In this document: positions 1-7,958 of the stretch, in pieces
Position numbering within the stretch: position 1 is the stretch's first letter
How the letters are laid out: each line of letters starts with the position of its first letter
Origin: JBKBUF01 sp046290815
Lineage (GTDB): Bacteria; Bacteroidota; Bacteroidia; Cytophagales; Cytophagaceae
Direction of reading: 5' to 3'
Length of the DNA: 64,000 bases
Assembly (NCBI GenBank): GCA_046290815.1
Contig: JBKBUF010000015.1
Coordinates: 1-64,000, forward strand
Made by a program: the position numbers and the translations under genes
The notes under the pieces: model-generated
What the model was told of the DNA's origin: nothing
What the model saw: only the letters and a program-made list of their open reading frames with translations
Database searches by the model: none

Positions 1-229
1 TAAGATCGTCACATATCATGTATGTAACTTTTATGTCTGTCTCGCTCAGATCTTGGTTTCTTGACTAGGTTTTACCTACTCAAGCGGTTTGTTATTCAAT
101 CTATATCCTCAAAGAACTTTTCTCATTCAGCATTCCTGAATGAAATTGGTTAACCTAAGTTAACGACTCCAATAAATTCTGGTCTTAGTTTTTCGCGCCT
201 CGAATCGCCATACCTCATTTTAGCGGCTG
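1..229 (-). promoter_or_regulatory. Probable rRNA operon leader with boxA-like motif
   Basis: No open frame is convincing here. Downstream (minus strand) of two tandem promoters lies an untranslated stretch holding AGTTCTTTGA at 109-118, which resembles the boxA antitermination element of bacterial rRNA leaders. Tandem strong promoters, a long leader and boxA together suggest that the 16S rRNA gene begins just beyond the left edge. The rRNA itself is not in the window, so this is inference. Confidence 0.5.
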
Positions 230-261
230 CAAAGGTATGATTTTTTTATTATATGAAGCAA
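230..261 (-). promoter_or_regulatory. Bacteroidota-type promoter, proximal copy
   Basis: On the minus strand a TTG at 259-261 is followed after 21 bp by TACCTTTG (230-237). This matches the -33/-7 pattern TTG...TAnnTTTG used by the Bacteroidota primary sigma factor. The -7 box shares its flank (CTGCAAAGGTA on the plus strand) with a second copy about 134 bp upstream. It reads out of the left end of the window. Confidence 0.65.
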
Positions 262-363
262 ATTTTTTGAAAAGTTTTTTTAAAAAAACTTTTTTCTACC
301 CTACTGACCAACATTTTAAAGAACCTTTTAGTTTATTTCCCCTCCAACTTCGAGAAGGGACTG

Positions 364-393
364 CAAAGGTAGCTATTGTATTTTAAAAACCAA
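364..393 (-). promoter_or_regulatory. Bacteroidota-type promoter, distal copy
   Basis: Minus-strand TTG at 391-393, 19 bp spacer, then TACCTTTG at 364-371. It is the upstream member of a tandem pair with the promoter at 230-261. Doubled promoters of this strength are typical of stable RNA operons. The rest of the spacer up to 591 shows nothing else recognisable. Confidence 0.65.
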
Positions 394-591
394 ATAAACC
401 TAAATAAAAAAATTAAAATATTTTCTACCTACTTAAACAAAACTCAAACCTTCCGAATTAAGTTCCGCTGCAATTGTGATAATAATTTATTCCTTTTGAT
501 ATACGCTAAGCCAAAAACTTCTCAGTTCTTTGGCTCCTAGTTTTATAATATCTTTTAGCTTATACTATTACATCCCAGCATTATAAAAAGT

Positions 592-1110
592 TCACCACTT
601 TTTTGGTTTCTTGAACACCGGAACTGTGCTACAAGGCTCACCATACATTATACTATTGGCAACAGGCACAAGCCTTCTGGTAACTTCAGCATAGGCAAAA
701 ACAGGCACAGGAAACTTGCCACAACCTTTAACTACCACTTTTGCATCTTTGTATGACTCCCAACTGATTTTATCAAGGGCCTGATGGTACAATGCCTGTT
801 CCAAGGCTTCTAAACCGCCAAACACCACCATATTAGCAAAGGGCTGAATTTTTGCAATAAGTAACATATACGCCCAGGTAGGAACTATGGCATCTTCAGA
901 ACAGATAACACCAACATTTTTGCCGGAATAAACAGACCAATCAAAAGCTTTAATAAAATCACGAAAATCCTTCTCTTTTAAAATCAACCCCTGAAAAAGA
1001 TTTTGTTTAATATCATAAATTACTCGTTCGCCTTTATCATAAAAATCCTCCAGATCCAAGACTACCAGCCCGCTGGCCTCCACTTTATTTACTATTTGAT
1101 CTTCACTCAT
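592..1110 (-). CDS. DUF2480 family protein
   Basis: This 172-residue protein matches the DUF2480 family as I recall it, a conserved Bacteroidota family of unknown function. It has no signal peptide or membrane segment and is probably cytoplasmic. The C-terminus is basic and proline-rich (FKKPKKW). It starts 6 bp after the tsaB stop and is the last gene of the run TauE-like permease, tsaB, DUF2480, so it is probably cotranscribed with them. No function can be deduced. The family call rests on overall resemblance, not on a catalytic motif. Confidence 0.8.
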   Translation of the reverse strand: MSEDQIVNKVEASGLVVLDLEDFYDKGERVIYDIKQNLFQGLILKEKDFRDFIKAFDWSVYSGKNVGVICSEDAIVPTWAYMLLIAKIQPFANMVVFGGLEALEQALYHQALDKISWESYKDAKVVVKGCGKFPVPVFAYAEVTRRLVPVANSIMYGEPCSTVPVFKKPKKW

Positions 1111-1116
1111 AAAACA

Positions 1117-1797
1117 TTATTTTTTCAAGGTTGAAGTTGATACAAAATCTTTGAGATAGTATGGTTCAAAATAGGCCACGTCCTCAAATTCATTCTTAAG
1201 AAACTTTGCTGATGCTATTTCACCTATCTGTTTTGCAGAAACAGAAATATTAATCCCAAAGTATGCATTTGGATTATTAATTAGATTTCTAAATTTATTT
1301 GCACCATCTCCGATGAATGCCACTTTATACTTCGCAAGTATGTCAACAAAAGTGTTTTCTGTTAATACAATCGCCGTGGTTTCGTTAACAATACTAAGGT
1401 CAGGGGCGAACAAACAGCTGTACACCTCCATTCGCCGGGCATCTAGCATAGGACAAATGTGTGCATTCAGGAAATTAAAGGAACTGTATTGCAATGCAAG
1501 GGCATGTAACGTATTAACGCTGATCAAGGGTAAGTCAAGTCCATAACATAGACCTTTGGCTGTGGATACCCCAATTCTTAAACCAGTGTATGATCCTGGA
1601 CCTTTTGAAACTGCAATGGCTGAAAGATCTTTTAACGAAATATCTAATGATTTCAATAATTGTTCTATTGAAACATTTAAAAGCCTTGAATGAGATTTTT
1701 GTAAAGCAAATTCATGAATCCCTAATAGTGATCCGTCATTATGAACCGCTACTGAGCAAATATTTCCTGAGGTCTCAATGCTTAATATAGGATTCAT
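1117..1797 (-). CDS. tsaB: tRNA threonylcarbamoyladenosine biosynthesis protein TsaB
   Basis: TsaB is the non-catalytic partner of TsaD in making N6-threonylcarbamoyladenosine at position 37 of ANN-decoding tRNAs. The 226-residue protein begins with the ASKHA-fold strand (ILSIETSGN) and carries the family signature KGPGSYTGLRIG at residues 65-76. It lacks the metal-binding histidines of TsaD, as expected for TsaB, and its length is normal. The start codon overlaps the stop of the upstream permease gene by a few bases, which suggests translational coupling. Confidence 0.93.
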   Translation of the reverse strand: MNPILSIETSGNICSVAVHNDGSLLGIHEFALQKSHSRLLNVSIEQLLKSLDISLKDLSAIAVSKGPGSYTGLRIGVSTAKGLCYGLDLPLISVNTLHALALQYSSFNFLNAHICPMLDARRMEVYSCLFAPDLSIVNETTAIVLTENTFVDILAKYKVAFIGDGANKFRNLINNPNAYFGINISVSAKQIGEIASAKFLKNEFEDVAYFEPYYLKDFVSTSTLKK

Positions 1798-2615
1798 GCG
1801 AGGGATATATAAATCTCAATAATCTTTCTAACTATAACTACCAGCAAAAATACAGAATAAATGTAGCTAATTACATAGGAAGGCAGTTTTCTTGAAACGT
1901 TAACACCGAAAGGGGATGATATTAATACTCCTGCTGTCAGGCTTAAAGAAACAGGAAAGACAATGTACCCTAACTGAAACCTACTATTGCACAATGGTGC
2001 CCCCTCCGTAAAGTTGTACAATGTCATAAACAATGCAGTTAGCATAATAACGCCCGATGAGATTGAACTGGCTTTTTTAATATCTATTCTCATTAGGGAA
2101 TTTAAAAGTGGAATAATGACAATTCCGCCTCCAAGACCTGAAAGGGAAGCTATTAAACCTCCTGATGCCCCCACAGAGGCCAGATTAACCTTCTTCAGTG
2201 AATCCAGCGGAAGAACATCTACCTTTTTTGCAGAGCGCAGGGTGTTATAAAACATGAATATTAATAAAATAACTACTATTACATTAAAAAGGGGATAGTT
2301 GTACCAATCCGTATTGACAATATATTTCAAACACAAGACAGATGAAATGATAGAAAAAACAGAAATTAGCATTACTTCATTTTTATGAAATAATTTATGT
2401 TTTACCAACATATAATTAGCGGAGGCTGAAGCAAAAAAAATTGCAAAGATACTATTAGCAATAGTAAACTGTGCTATCTGTTCTGAGGGAATCCCATATT
2501 TTGAAAGCGCAATAGGCAAGATCACAACATATACCACTCCTCCACCGATTCCAACTAGTCCGGCAATAAAACCTCCGATAATCCCACATAAAAACAACAA
2601 AACAAACTGTTCCAT
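1794..2615 (-). CDS. TauE/SafE family membrane permease
   Basis: A hydrophobic protein of about 273 residues with roughly eight membrane segments. It has the TauE/SafE hallmark of two similar halves, each with a glycine-rich motif: GLVGIGGGVVYVVILP near the N-terminus and SLSGLGGGIVIIPLL mid-protein. Family members export sulfite, sulfoacetate or related anions, but the substrate here is unknown. The open frame extends ten residues upstream to 2645. That extension is encoded by a terminator hairpin, so the Met at 2615 (MEQFVLL) is the likelier start. It overlaps tsaB. Confidence 0.88.
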   Translation of the reverse strand: MEQFVLLFLCGIIGGFIAGLVGIGGGVVYVVILPIALSKYGIPSEQIAQFTIANSIFAIFFASASANYMLVKHKLFHKNEVMLISVFSIISSVLCLKYIVNTDWYNYPLFNVIVVILLIFMFYNTLRSAKKVDVLPLDSLKKVNLASVGASGGLIASLSGLGGGIVIIPLLNSLMRIDIKKASSISSGVIMLTALFMTLYNFTEGAPLCNSRFQLGYIVFPVSLSLTAGVLISSPFGVNVSRKLPSYVISYIYSVFLLVVIVRKIIEIYISLA

Positions 2616-2628
2616 TACGAAAAATATA

Positions 2629-2661
2629 ATCCCGGATCCTTTCAATGAAAAGATCCGGGAT
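2629..2661 (-). terminator. Intrinsic terminator after the S41 protease gene
   Basis: A perfect 10-bp inverted repeat (ATCCCGGATC at 2629-2638, GATCCGGGAT at 2652-2661) with a 13-nt loop is followed on the minus strand by a T-rich run (ATATTTTTCG). It lies 22 bp after the protease stop and directly before the TauE-like start. It should separate the two transcription units. Confidence 0.8.
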
Positions 2662-2683
2662 CAGGAAAAATGTTTAAATAAAT

Positions 2684-4357
2684 TTAATTTTTACCAGATA
2701 GTATTTTGGCAAATTCCGCTTGAGCGTTGAAAATCTTCAAAGCTTCTTTGATATCTTCATCATCATCAAACCCTGCTTCAATAGTACCTTTTTGTAAGTA
2801 ATATCTTGAGACAATTTCTTCTTCCAGATATTCTTTTATTTCTAATTTAAATGTCTGCAGGTCTTTCTCCTTATTATGGCTAACTTGTGACCTCAGAGAT
2901 TCGATCTGTGCTTTTATAGCATCGTAGTATTTCTCTTTTTTACTGAAATTCACAAGATCTTCAATAGTGTTCTCAACTTTGGTAGTGTAGTCGTATTCTT
3001 TATCTGCCAACCACTTTACGAATTCCTGATATTCTTCTTCTGATAGTTTAAAATCTTTAGCAGCTTTGATTTTCTTATTTTTGCTTGAATACGAGGTAGC
3101 ATAATCAAATAATAGACCTTTGCTAATCAAGCTAGAGGTTATAGGTGCTAATGGTTTTTTCTCCACTTCAATGTCAGGGGTAATTCCTCCCCCATCGTAC
3201 ACGACTCTTCCATTTTTTGTCTTAAACGCAACCCTCAACGAATCCGGAATTTTCCCAACGCTTCCGTCTTCATTACGATGACTGTAATCAATGGCCTGAA
3301 TACATCTTCCGCTAGGTGTATAATACTTAGCAGTTGTAATTTTTAACTGACAGTTGTAAGACAAAGGTCGTGTAGCCTGCACAAGTCCCTTACCATAAGT
3401 TCTTTGCCCTATTAAAACACCCCTATCATAATCCTGCATAACCCCTGAAACAATTTCGGAGGCAGATGCACTTCTGCTGCTGGTAAGGACCACTAGCGGA
3501 ATATCAGTATCTACGGGACTATTCAGGGCATTATAAACCTTATTCCACTCACTGATTTTCCCTTTTGTTCTAACAATTTCTTTGTCCTTTTGAACAAACA
3601 AATTAGAGATGTTAATAGCTTCACTCAGTAATCCACCAGGATTGTCTCTAAGGTCCAGAATAATATTTTTTGCACCGGAACTCTTTAATTCTACTAATGC
3701 CTTTTTAACTTCTTTAGAGGCACCTGAAGTAAAATCTGATAGTTTAATGTAGCCTGTTTTGTCATTTACCATTCCATAATATGGAACATTTTCAATTTTT
3801 ATCTTTTCTCTGGTTAACACCACATCCATCTTATCTGCCATTCCATAGCGCTTAATTGTGACCTTTACCTGAGTATTGGATTGACCTTTTAAAAGTTTGC
3901 TTATATCTGATGTCGGCTTACTTGTTACTTCAATTCCATCAACAGCCAATATTTCATCTCCGACCATAAGCCCGGCTTTATGAGCAGGAAATCCCTCGTA
4001 AGGCATTAAAATAATCGGCCTTTCGTTTCTTTTACCAATGACAGCTCCTATTCCACCATATTGACCGGTAGTCATTGTTCTGAAATCCTCAATTTCATCT
4101 TCAGGAATATAATTGGTGTATGGATCAAGAGATTCAAGCATAGCATCAATCCCTTTTTTAATCATTTGGTTAGGATTGACCTCATCTACATAATAATTAT
4201 TTACTTCTTTGAAAAGGGAAGCAAAAATGTCCAGGTTTCTGGCGATTTCAAAATACTTTTCATCCGGCTTGCTAAAAGCAAAAAAACTGATGATTGTTAC
4301 TGCCAAGATTGCAAATAAGGCTGTTTTACGGGAAATTCTCTTCATAAATCTTTCCAA
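2684..4357 (-). CDS. S41 family carboxyl-terminal processing protease
   Basis: A periplasmic CtpA/Prc-type serine protease of 557 residues. Residues 11-28 form an N-terminal signal or anchor helix. A PDZ domain follows (about 95-175, with GGIGAVIG and HKAGLMVGDEILAVDG), then the S41 core with LDLRDNPGG (235-242). The expected Ser-Lys dyad is S298 in RSASASEI and K323 in TYGKGL, 25 residues apart as in characterised members. The lysine- and glutamate-rich C-terminal extension (about 430-557) probably contributes helical substrate control. It follows rnpA by 30 bp. Met5 is an alternative start. Confidence 0.92.
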   Translation of the reverse strand: MERFMKRISRKTALFAILAVTIISFFAFSKPDEKYFEIARNLDIFASLFKEVNNYYVDEVNPNQMIKKGIDAMLESLDPYTNYIPEDEIEDFRTMTTGQYGGIGAVIGKRNERPIILMPYEGFPAHKAGLMVGDEILAVDGIEVTSKPTSDISKLLKGQSNTQVKVTIKRYGMADKMDVVLTREKIKIENVPYYGMVNDKTGYIKLSDFTSGASKEVKKALVELKSSGAKNIILDLRDNPGGLLSEAINISNLFVQKDKEIVRTKGKISEWNKVYNALNSPVDTDIPLVVLTSSRSASASEIVSGVMQDYDRGVLIGQRTYGKGLVQATRPLSYNCQLKITTAKYYTPSGRCIQAIDYSHRNEDGSVGKIPDSLRVAFKTKNGRVVYDGGGITPDIEVEKKPLAPITSSLISKGLLFDYATSYSSKNKKIKAAKDFKLSEEEYQEFVKWLADKEYDYTTKVENTIEDLVNFSKKEKYYDAIKAQIESLRSQVSHNKEKDLQTFKLEIKEYLEEEIVSRYYLQKGTIEAGFDDDEDIKEALKIFNAQAEFAKILSGKN

Positions 4358-4387
4358 AATTATATTTAAAAGGCCGAAGGCTATTAA

Positions 4388-4804
4388 TCAGGTAAGTTTT
4401 AAACGTTTTAAAATTAAAATTAGTTTTTTTTCCATATCATCATAGTTAATTTTTTCTTTTCCTGTAAATATTATAGCCAAATAAGAAGGGATTTGCCTCT
4501 TTTTATCCAAATCTGCTTGCGGAAAAATCTTCGATTTATTAAGTCTGTAAATTTCTCTCATTTGCCGTCTGATACGATTCCGGTCAACAGCTTTTTTAAA
4601 GTTTCTTTTAGGGACAGAAAAAATAACCTGTGGAAAATCAGAACTGTATTCCGGATTGATCAAATAAATTAATCTGAAGGGGTATAAAGCAGAAAAAGAG
4701 CCTTTAGAAAAAAGCTCTTCTATTATTTTTTTACTTTTAATTCTTTCGGCAGCAGGTAATTTTACCGATACATCACGGCCTTTATGCTTTCCTATGGAAG
4801 ACAT
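4388..4804 (-). CDS. rnpA: Ribonuclease P protein component
   Basis: RnpA assists the RNase P RNA in cutting 5' leaders from pre-tRNAs. The 138-residue basic protein has the diagnostic RNR motif region (KAVDRNRIRRQMREIYR, residues 71-87) and a FSVPKRNFKKA strand before it. It lies 27 bp after rpmH, the arrangement found in most bacteria, and is followed by the S41 protease gene. Its length is close to the family norm of about 120-140. Confidence 0.95.
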   Translation of the reverse strand: MSSIGKHKGRDVSVKLPAAERIKSKKIIEELFSKGSFSALYPFRLIYLINPEYSSDFPQVIFSVPKRNFKKAVDRNRIRRQMREIYRLNKSKIFPQADLDKKRQIPSYLAIIFTGKEKINYDDMEKKLILILKRLKLT

Positions 4805-4831
4805 AAGAATATTTTACATAAAGGCTAAAAA

Positions 4832-4990
4832 TCAACCTTTATGTTTTTTTTCGTCAGAAACAGTTAATTTTTTTCTTCCTCTTGCTCTTCTGCTGGCAAG
4901 TACTCTGCGACCATTTGGAGTAGACATTCTCTCCATGAATCCATGCTTATTTCTTCTTTTTCTGTTAGAAGGCTGAAATGTTCTCTTCAT
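4832..4990 (-). CDS. rpmH: 50S ribosomal protein L34
   Basis: A 52-residue gene read directly from the minus strand: ATG at 4988-4990, TGA at 4832-4834. The product begins MKRTFQPSNRKRRNKHGF and continues with the universal L34 core (FMERMSTPNGRRVLASRRARGRKKL). It is very basic, as expected for this large-subunit protein. It heads an rpmH-rnpA pair and has a good Bacteroidota promoter about 60 bp upstream. A plus-strand open frame over the same region is a shadow. Confidence 0.97.
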   Translation of the reverse strand: MKRTFQPSNRKRRNKHGFMERMSTPNGRRVLASRRARGRKKLTVSDEKKHKG

Positions 4991-5051
4991 TGTAGTATTG
5001 CTTTGCTTTGCCTTTCAAAGGCAGTTACTATGTACTAATTAAATTGGCCTG

Positions 5052-5083
5052 CAAAGATAGGGACTGTTTTGTATAATCGCAAA
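5052..5083 (-). promoter_or_regulatory. Promoter of rpmH-rnpA
   Basis: On the minus strand TTTG (5080-5083) is separated by 20 bp from TATCTTTG (5052-5059), a full match to TTG-N19-21-TAnnTTTG. Transcription would start near 5045, giving a leader of about 55 nt before rpmH. Confidence 0.7.
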
Positions 5084-5213
5084 CCTAATTTATAAATTCT
5101 GACTTACTAATGTAACTTATACATTTTCAGATGCTTTTTAAAGTCAAAAAATGAAATTTTGGTTCAATTATTATTCTATTTTCGCATTGTAGTAAATTGC
5201 TGAAATCTGAATT

Positions 5214-6917
5214 ATGCATTATCAAATTTCCATTCAAAATCCTCATTTACAGATCATTGAAATTGAGTTAACTTTAAAGAATATTTCAAGTACTCAATTG
5301 ACTTTGCAATTACCTGCCTGGAGGCCAGGTAGATACGAACTCCAAAATTACAGTAAGAATATCTTAAAAATTCAGGCATATGCCCTGAATGGCAAAAATC
5401 TGATGATAGAGAAGATTTGTAGAGAACAGTGGAACATAGAAACTATAGGTAATTCAGAAATAATCATTAGGTATAGCTACTACTGCGCACAGATGGATGC
5501 CGGTGGTTGTTGGGTCGACAATGATCAACTGTATTTAAATTTTATCTGCTGCTTATTATATGTCCCTGAAAGAATTCAAGAAAAATGTACCACTGAACTT
5601 AAAATACCGGAATCATGGTCCGTTGCCTGTGGCCTTGATAATATTAAAAATACACTTGAGGCGCAGAATTTTTATCAATTAGTAGATAGCCCTTTAATTG
5701 CTTCCAGGCACCTGCATCATGAGTCATATATAATTGATAGAAAAAAATTCCACATATGGATCAATGGTAACATAACACCAGATTGGGATAAACTTATAAA
5801 CGATTTTCAAAAATTTACGAAAGCCCAGATAGATGCAATGGGAGATTTCCCTGAGGAAAATTACCATTTCCTTTTTCAAATCTTACCCTTCAAGCATTAT
5901 CACGGGGTTGAACATAGAAACTCCACGGTTGTAACTTTAGGACCTGCCGAACAATTTTATACAGACTTATACAAAGAATTTGTTGGTATCAGCTCCCATG
6001 AACTTTTTCATGCATGGAATATTGTTAAGATCCGTCCTGTTGAAATGATGCCTTACGACTTCAGTAAAGAAAATTATTTTCGTTCAGGGTTTGTAGCAGA
6101 AGGCGTTACCACATACTATGGAGATTACTTTCTGCTACGTTCGGGCGTTTTTTCGGAGGAAGAATATTTTCATGAATTGAATATGGTGCTGAAAAGACAT
6201 TTTGAAAATTTCGGAGACAGTAATTTATCTGTAGCTGACTCGTCATTTGATCTTTGGGTGGATGGGTATGTACAGGGTATACCAAACCGGAAGGTATCCA
6301 TTTATGTAAAAGGCTCCATACTCGCGCTTCTGCTTGATCTTGAAATAAGAAGAGCGACAAGGAATAAGAAATCATTAGATGATGTAATGCGAATTTTATA
6401 TTTTGATTACGGAAAAAGATCTAAAGGGTATAGCATTGCTGATTATAAAAAAATTGCTGAACATGTATCCGGACAAAATCTTGATGCTTACTTCAATGAT
6501 TTTGTTTATGGCACAAAACCTTTGACGGGAAAATTAGATGCGGCGCTTAAATATATAGGTTGCAATTTGCAAAATTATAATAGCCCTTCATTATCAGAGT
6601 CTTTGTTTGGATTCAGGACAATAACAAAAGAAGCGAGAACTTATGTAGAATTGATCGCGCCCGGATCTCCGGCAGAATCCCAGCTTAGAAAAGATGATGA
6701 ATTGATAAGTCTAAATAATATCAGGATAAATAACAACATAAATCAACTGATTGAAAATAATACCGTATGTGAAATTTCTTTTTTCAGAAATAATATATTA
6801 CACAAATGCACATTACAAGGGTCAGAAAAACGATTTTTCATACAATACAAAGTAGAAAAAAATAAGGCCCCGGATGAGGCCTCAAAAGAAAATTATATGA
6901 AGTGGCTACGAGGTTAA
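5214..6917 (+). CDS. M61 family metallopeptidase with PDZ domain
   Basis: A 567-residue zinc aminopeptidase of the M61 (glycyl aminopeptidase-like) family. An N-terminal beta-rich domain (about 1-170; the LPAWRPGRYELQNYSKN motif is typical) is followed by the peptidase domain with HELFH at 262-266. The third ligand is probably the Glu in FVAEGVTTYYGDY near 296. A PDZ domain closes the protein (about 470-545, APGSPAESQLRKDDELISLNN). No signal peptide is visible, so it is probably cytoplasmic. It converges on the PfkB kinase gene with an 18-bp gap. Confidence 0.9.
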   Translation: MHYQISIQNPHLQIIEIELTLKNISSTQLTLQLPAWRPGRYELQNYSKNILKIQAYALNGKNLMIEKICREQWNIETIGNSEIIIRYSYYCAQMDAGGCWVDNDQLYLNFICCLLYVPERIQEKCTTELKIPESWSVACGLDNIKNTLEAQNFYQLVDSPLIASRHLHHESYIIDRKKFHIWINGNITPDWDKLINDFQKFTKAQIDAMGDFPEENYHFLFQILPFKHYHGVEHRNSTVVTLGPAEQFYTDLYKEFVGISSHELFHAWNIVKIRPVEMMPYDFSKENYFRSGFVAEGVTTYYGDYFLLRSGVFSEEEYFHELNMVLKRHFENFGDSNLSVADSSFDLWVDGYVQGIPNRKVSIYVKGSILALLLDLEIRRATRNKKSLDDVMRILYFDYGKRSKGYSIADYKKIAEHVSGQNLDAYFNDFVYGTKPLTGKLDAALKYIGCNLQNYNSPSLSESLFGFRTITKEARTYVELIAPGSPAESQLRKDDELISLNNIRINNNINQLIENNTVCEISFFRNNILHKCTLQGSEKRFFIQYKVEKNKAPDEASKENYMKWLRG

Positions 6918-6935
6918 CTTTGCCGCTACTTTAAT

Positions 6936-7859
6936 TTAATGTAATTTAATTTCGAATTGAACAAGATCAATAAATTCCTGAATTCGTGAATCCAATTCGT
7001 GGTCTGACAAATTTTTAAGCCTCTCTACACCAAATTTCTCCACGCAGAAGGAAGCAAGTGCTGAGCCATAGATAATAGCTCTTTTCATATTAGAAAATGA
7101 TGTATCACCTGAGTTAGCAAGGTAACCAATGAACCCACCTGCGAATGTATCACCTGCACCAGTCGGATCAAAAACGTCTTCTAAAGGTAATGCAGGAGCA
7201 AAAAACACCTGTTCTTTATTAAACAATAACGCTCCATGCTCACCTTTTTTTATTACCACCACTTTAGGCCCCATTGTCAATATTTTTTTGGCTGCTTTTA
7301 CCAAAGAATATTCTTTAGATAGCTGACGTGCTTCTTCATCATTTATTGAAAGAACATCAACCAAAGTTAAAGTGTGGCGAAGATCATCCATGGCAACATC
7401 CATCCAAAAATTCATAGTATCCATCACTATAAGCTTAGGCCTTCTATTCATCCTTTCAATAACTGTCGACTGAACTTTTGGAGAAAGATTACCAAGCATC
7501 AAATACTCGCAATCCTGATAAGAATCCGGTATCACAGGTTCGAATGTACCCAAAACATTCAGTTCTGTAACCAAGGTATCCCTGGAGTTCATATCATTGT
7601 GGTATTTTCCTGACCAGAAAAATGATTTTTCATTTTCCTTAATTTGCAATCCTTCTGTGTCTACTCCATGATCCTGTAACATTTGAATATCAGATTTAGG
7701 AAAATCACCACCGACAACTGCCACTAATTTGACTTTACCGGTGAAATAAGAAGATGCAAGTGAAATGTAAGTGGCAGCACCACCTATGATTTTATCTGTT
7801 TTGCCAAATGGAGTTTCTATTTTATCAAATGCAACTGAACCTACTACTACAAGACTCAT
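6936..7859 (-). CDS. PfkB family carbohydrate kinase
   Basis: A ribokinase-fold ATP-dependent kinase of 307 residues. The N-terminal glycine pair sits in IIGGAATY (about 25-31). The C-terminal PfkB signature DPTGAGDTFAGGF at 231-243 supplies the anion hole and the catalytic base D237. The phosphate acceptor (sugar or nucleoside) cannot be told from sequence. The start codon directly abuts an array of AATTAAG heptamers, so its leader is repeat-derived. No partner gene suggests a pathway. Confidence 0.88.
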   Translation of the reverse strand: MSLVVVGSVAFDKIETPFGKTDKIIGGAATYISLASSYFTGKVKLVAVVGGDFPKSDIQMLQDHGVDTEGLQIKENEKSFFWSGKYHNDMNSRDTLVTELNVLGTFEPVIPDSYQDCEYLMLGNLSPKVQSTVIERMNRRPKLIVMDTMNFWMDVAMDDLRHTLTLVDVLSINDEEARQLSKEYSLVKAAKKILTMGPKVVVIKKGEHGALLFNKEQVFFAPALPLEDVFDPTGAGDTFAGGFIGYLANSGDTSFSNMKRAIIYGSALASFCVEKFGVERLKNLSDHELDSRIQEFIDLVQFEIKLH

Positions 7860-7861
7860 AT

Positions 7862-7922
7862 AATTAAGAATTAAGAATTAAGAATTAAGAATTAAGAATT
7901 AAGAATTAAGAATTAAGAATTA
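7862..7922. repeat. AATTAAG heptamer array (8 units)
   Basis: Eight exact copies of AATTAAG (7862-7917) plus AATTA. It lies between the start of the PfkB kinase (7859) and the end of the GNAT-like gene (7959), only 2 bp from the kinase start codon. A longer array of the same unit is at 49637-49746. Confidence 0.97.
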
Positions 7923-7958
7923 GTCCCTGAAATTAAATAAAAAATTTAAATTAAATAA

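Noticed and set aside
4794..4976. Plus-strand frame over rpmH
   Set aside because: The minus strand encodes an unmistakable L34.
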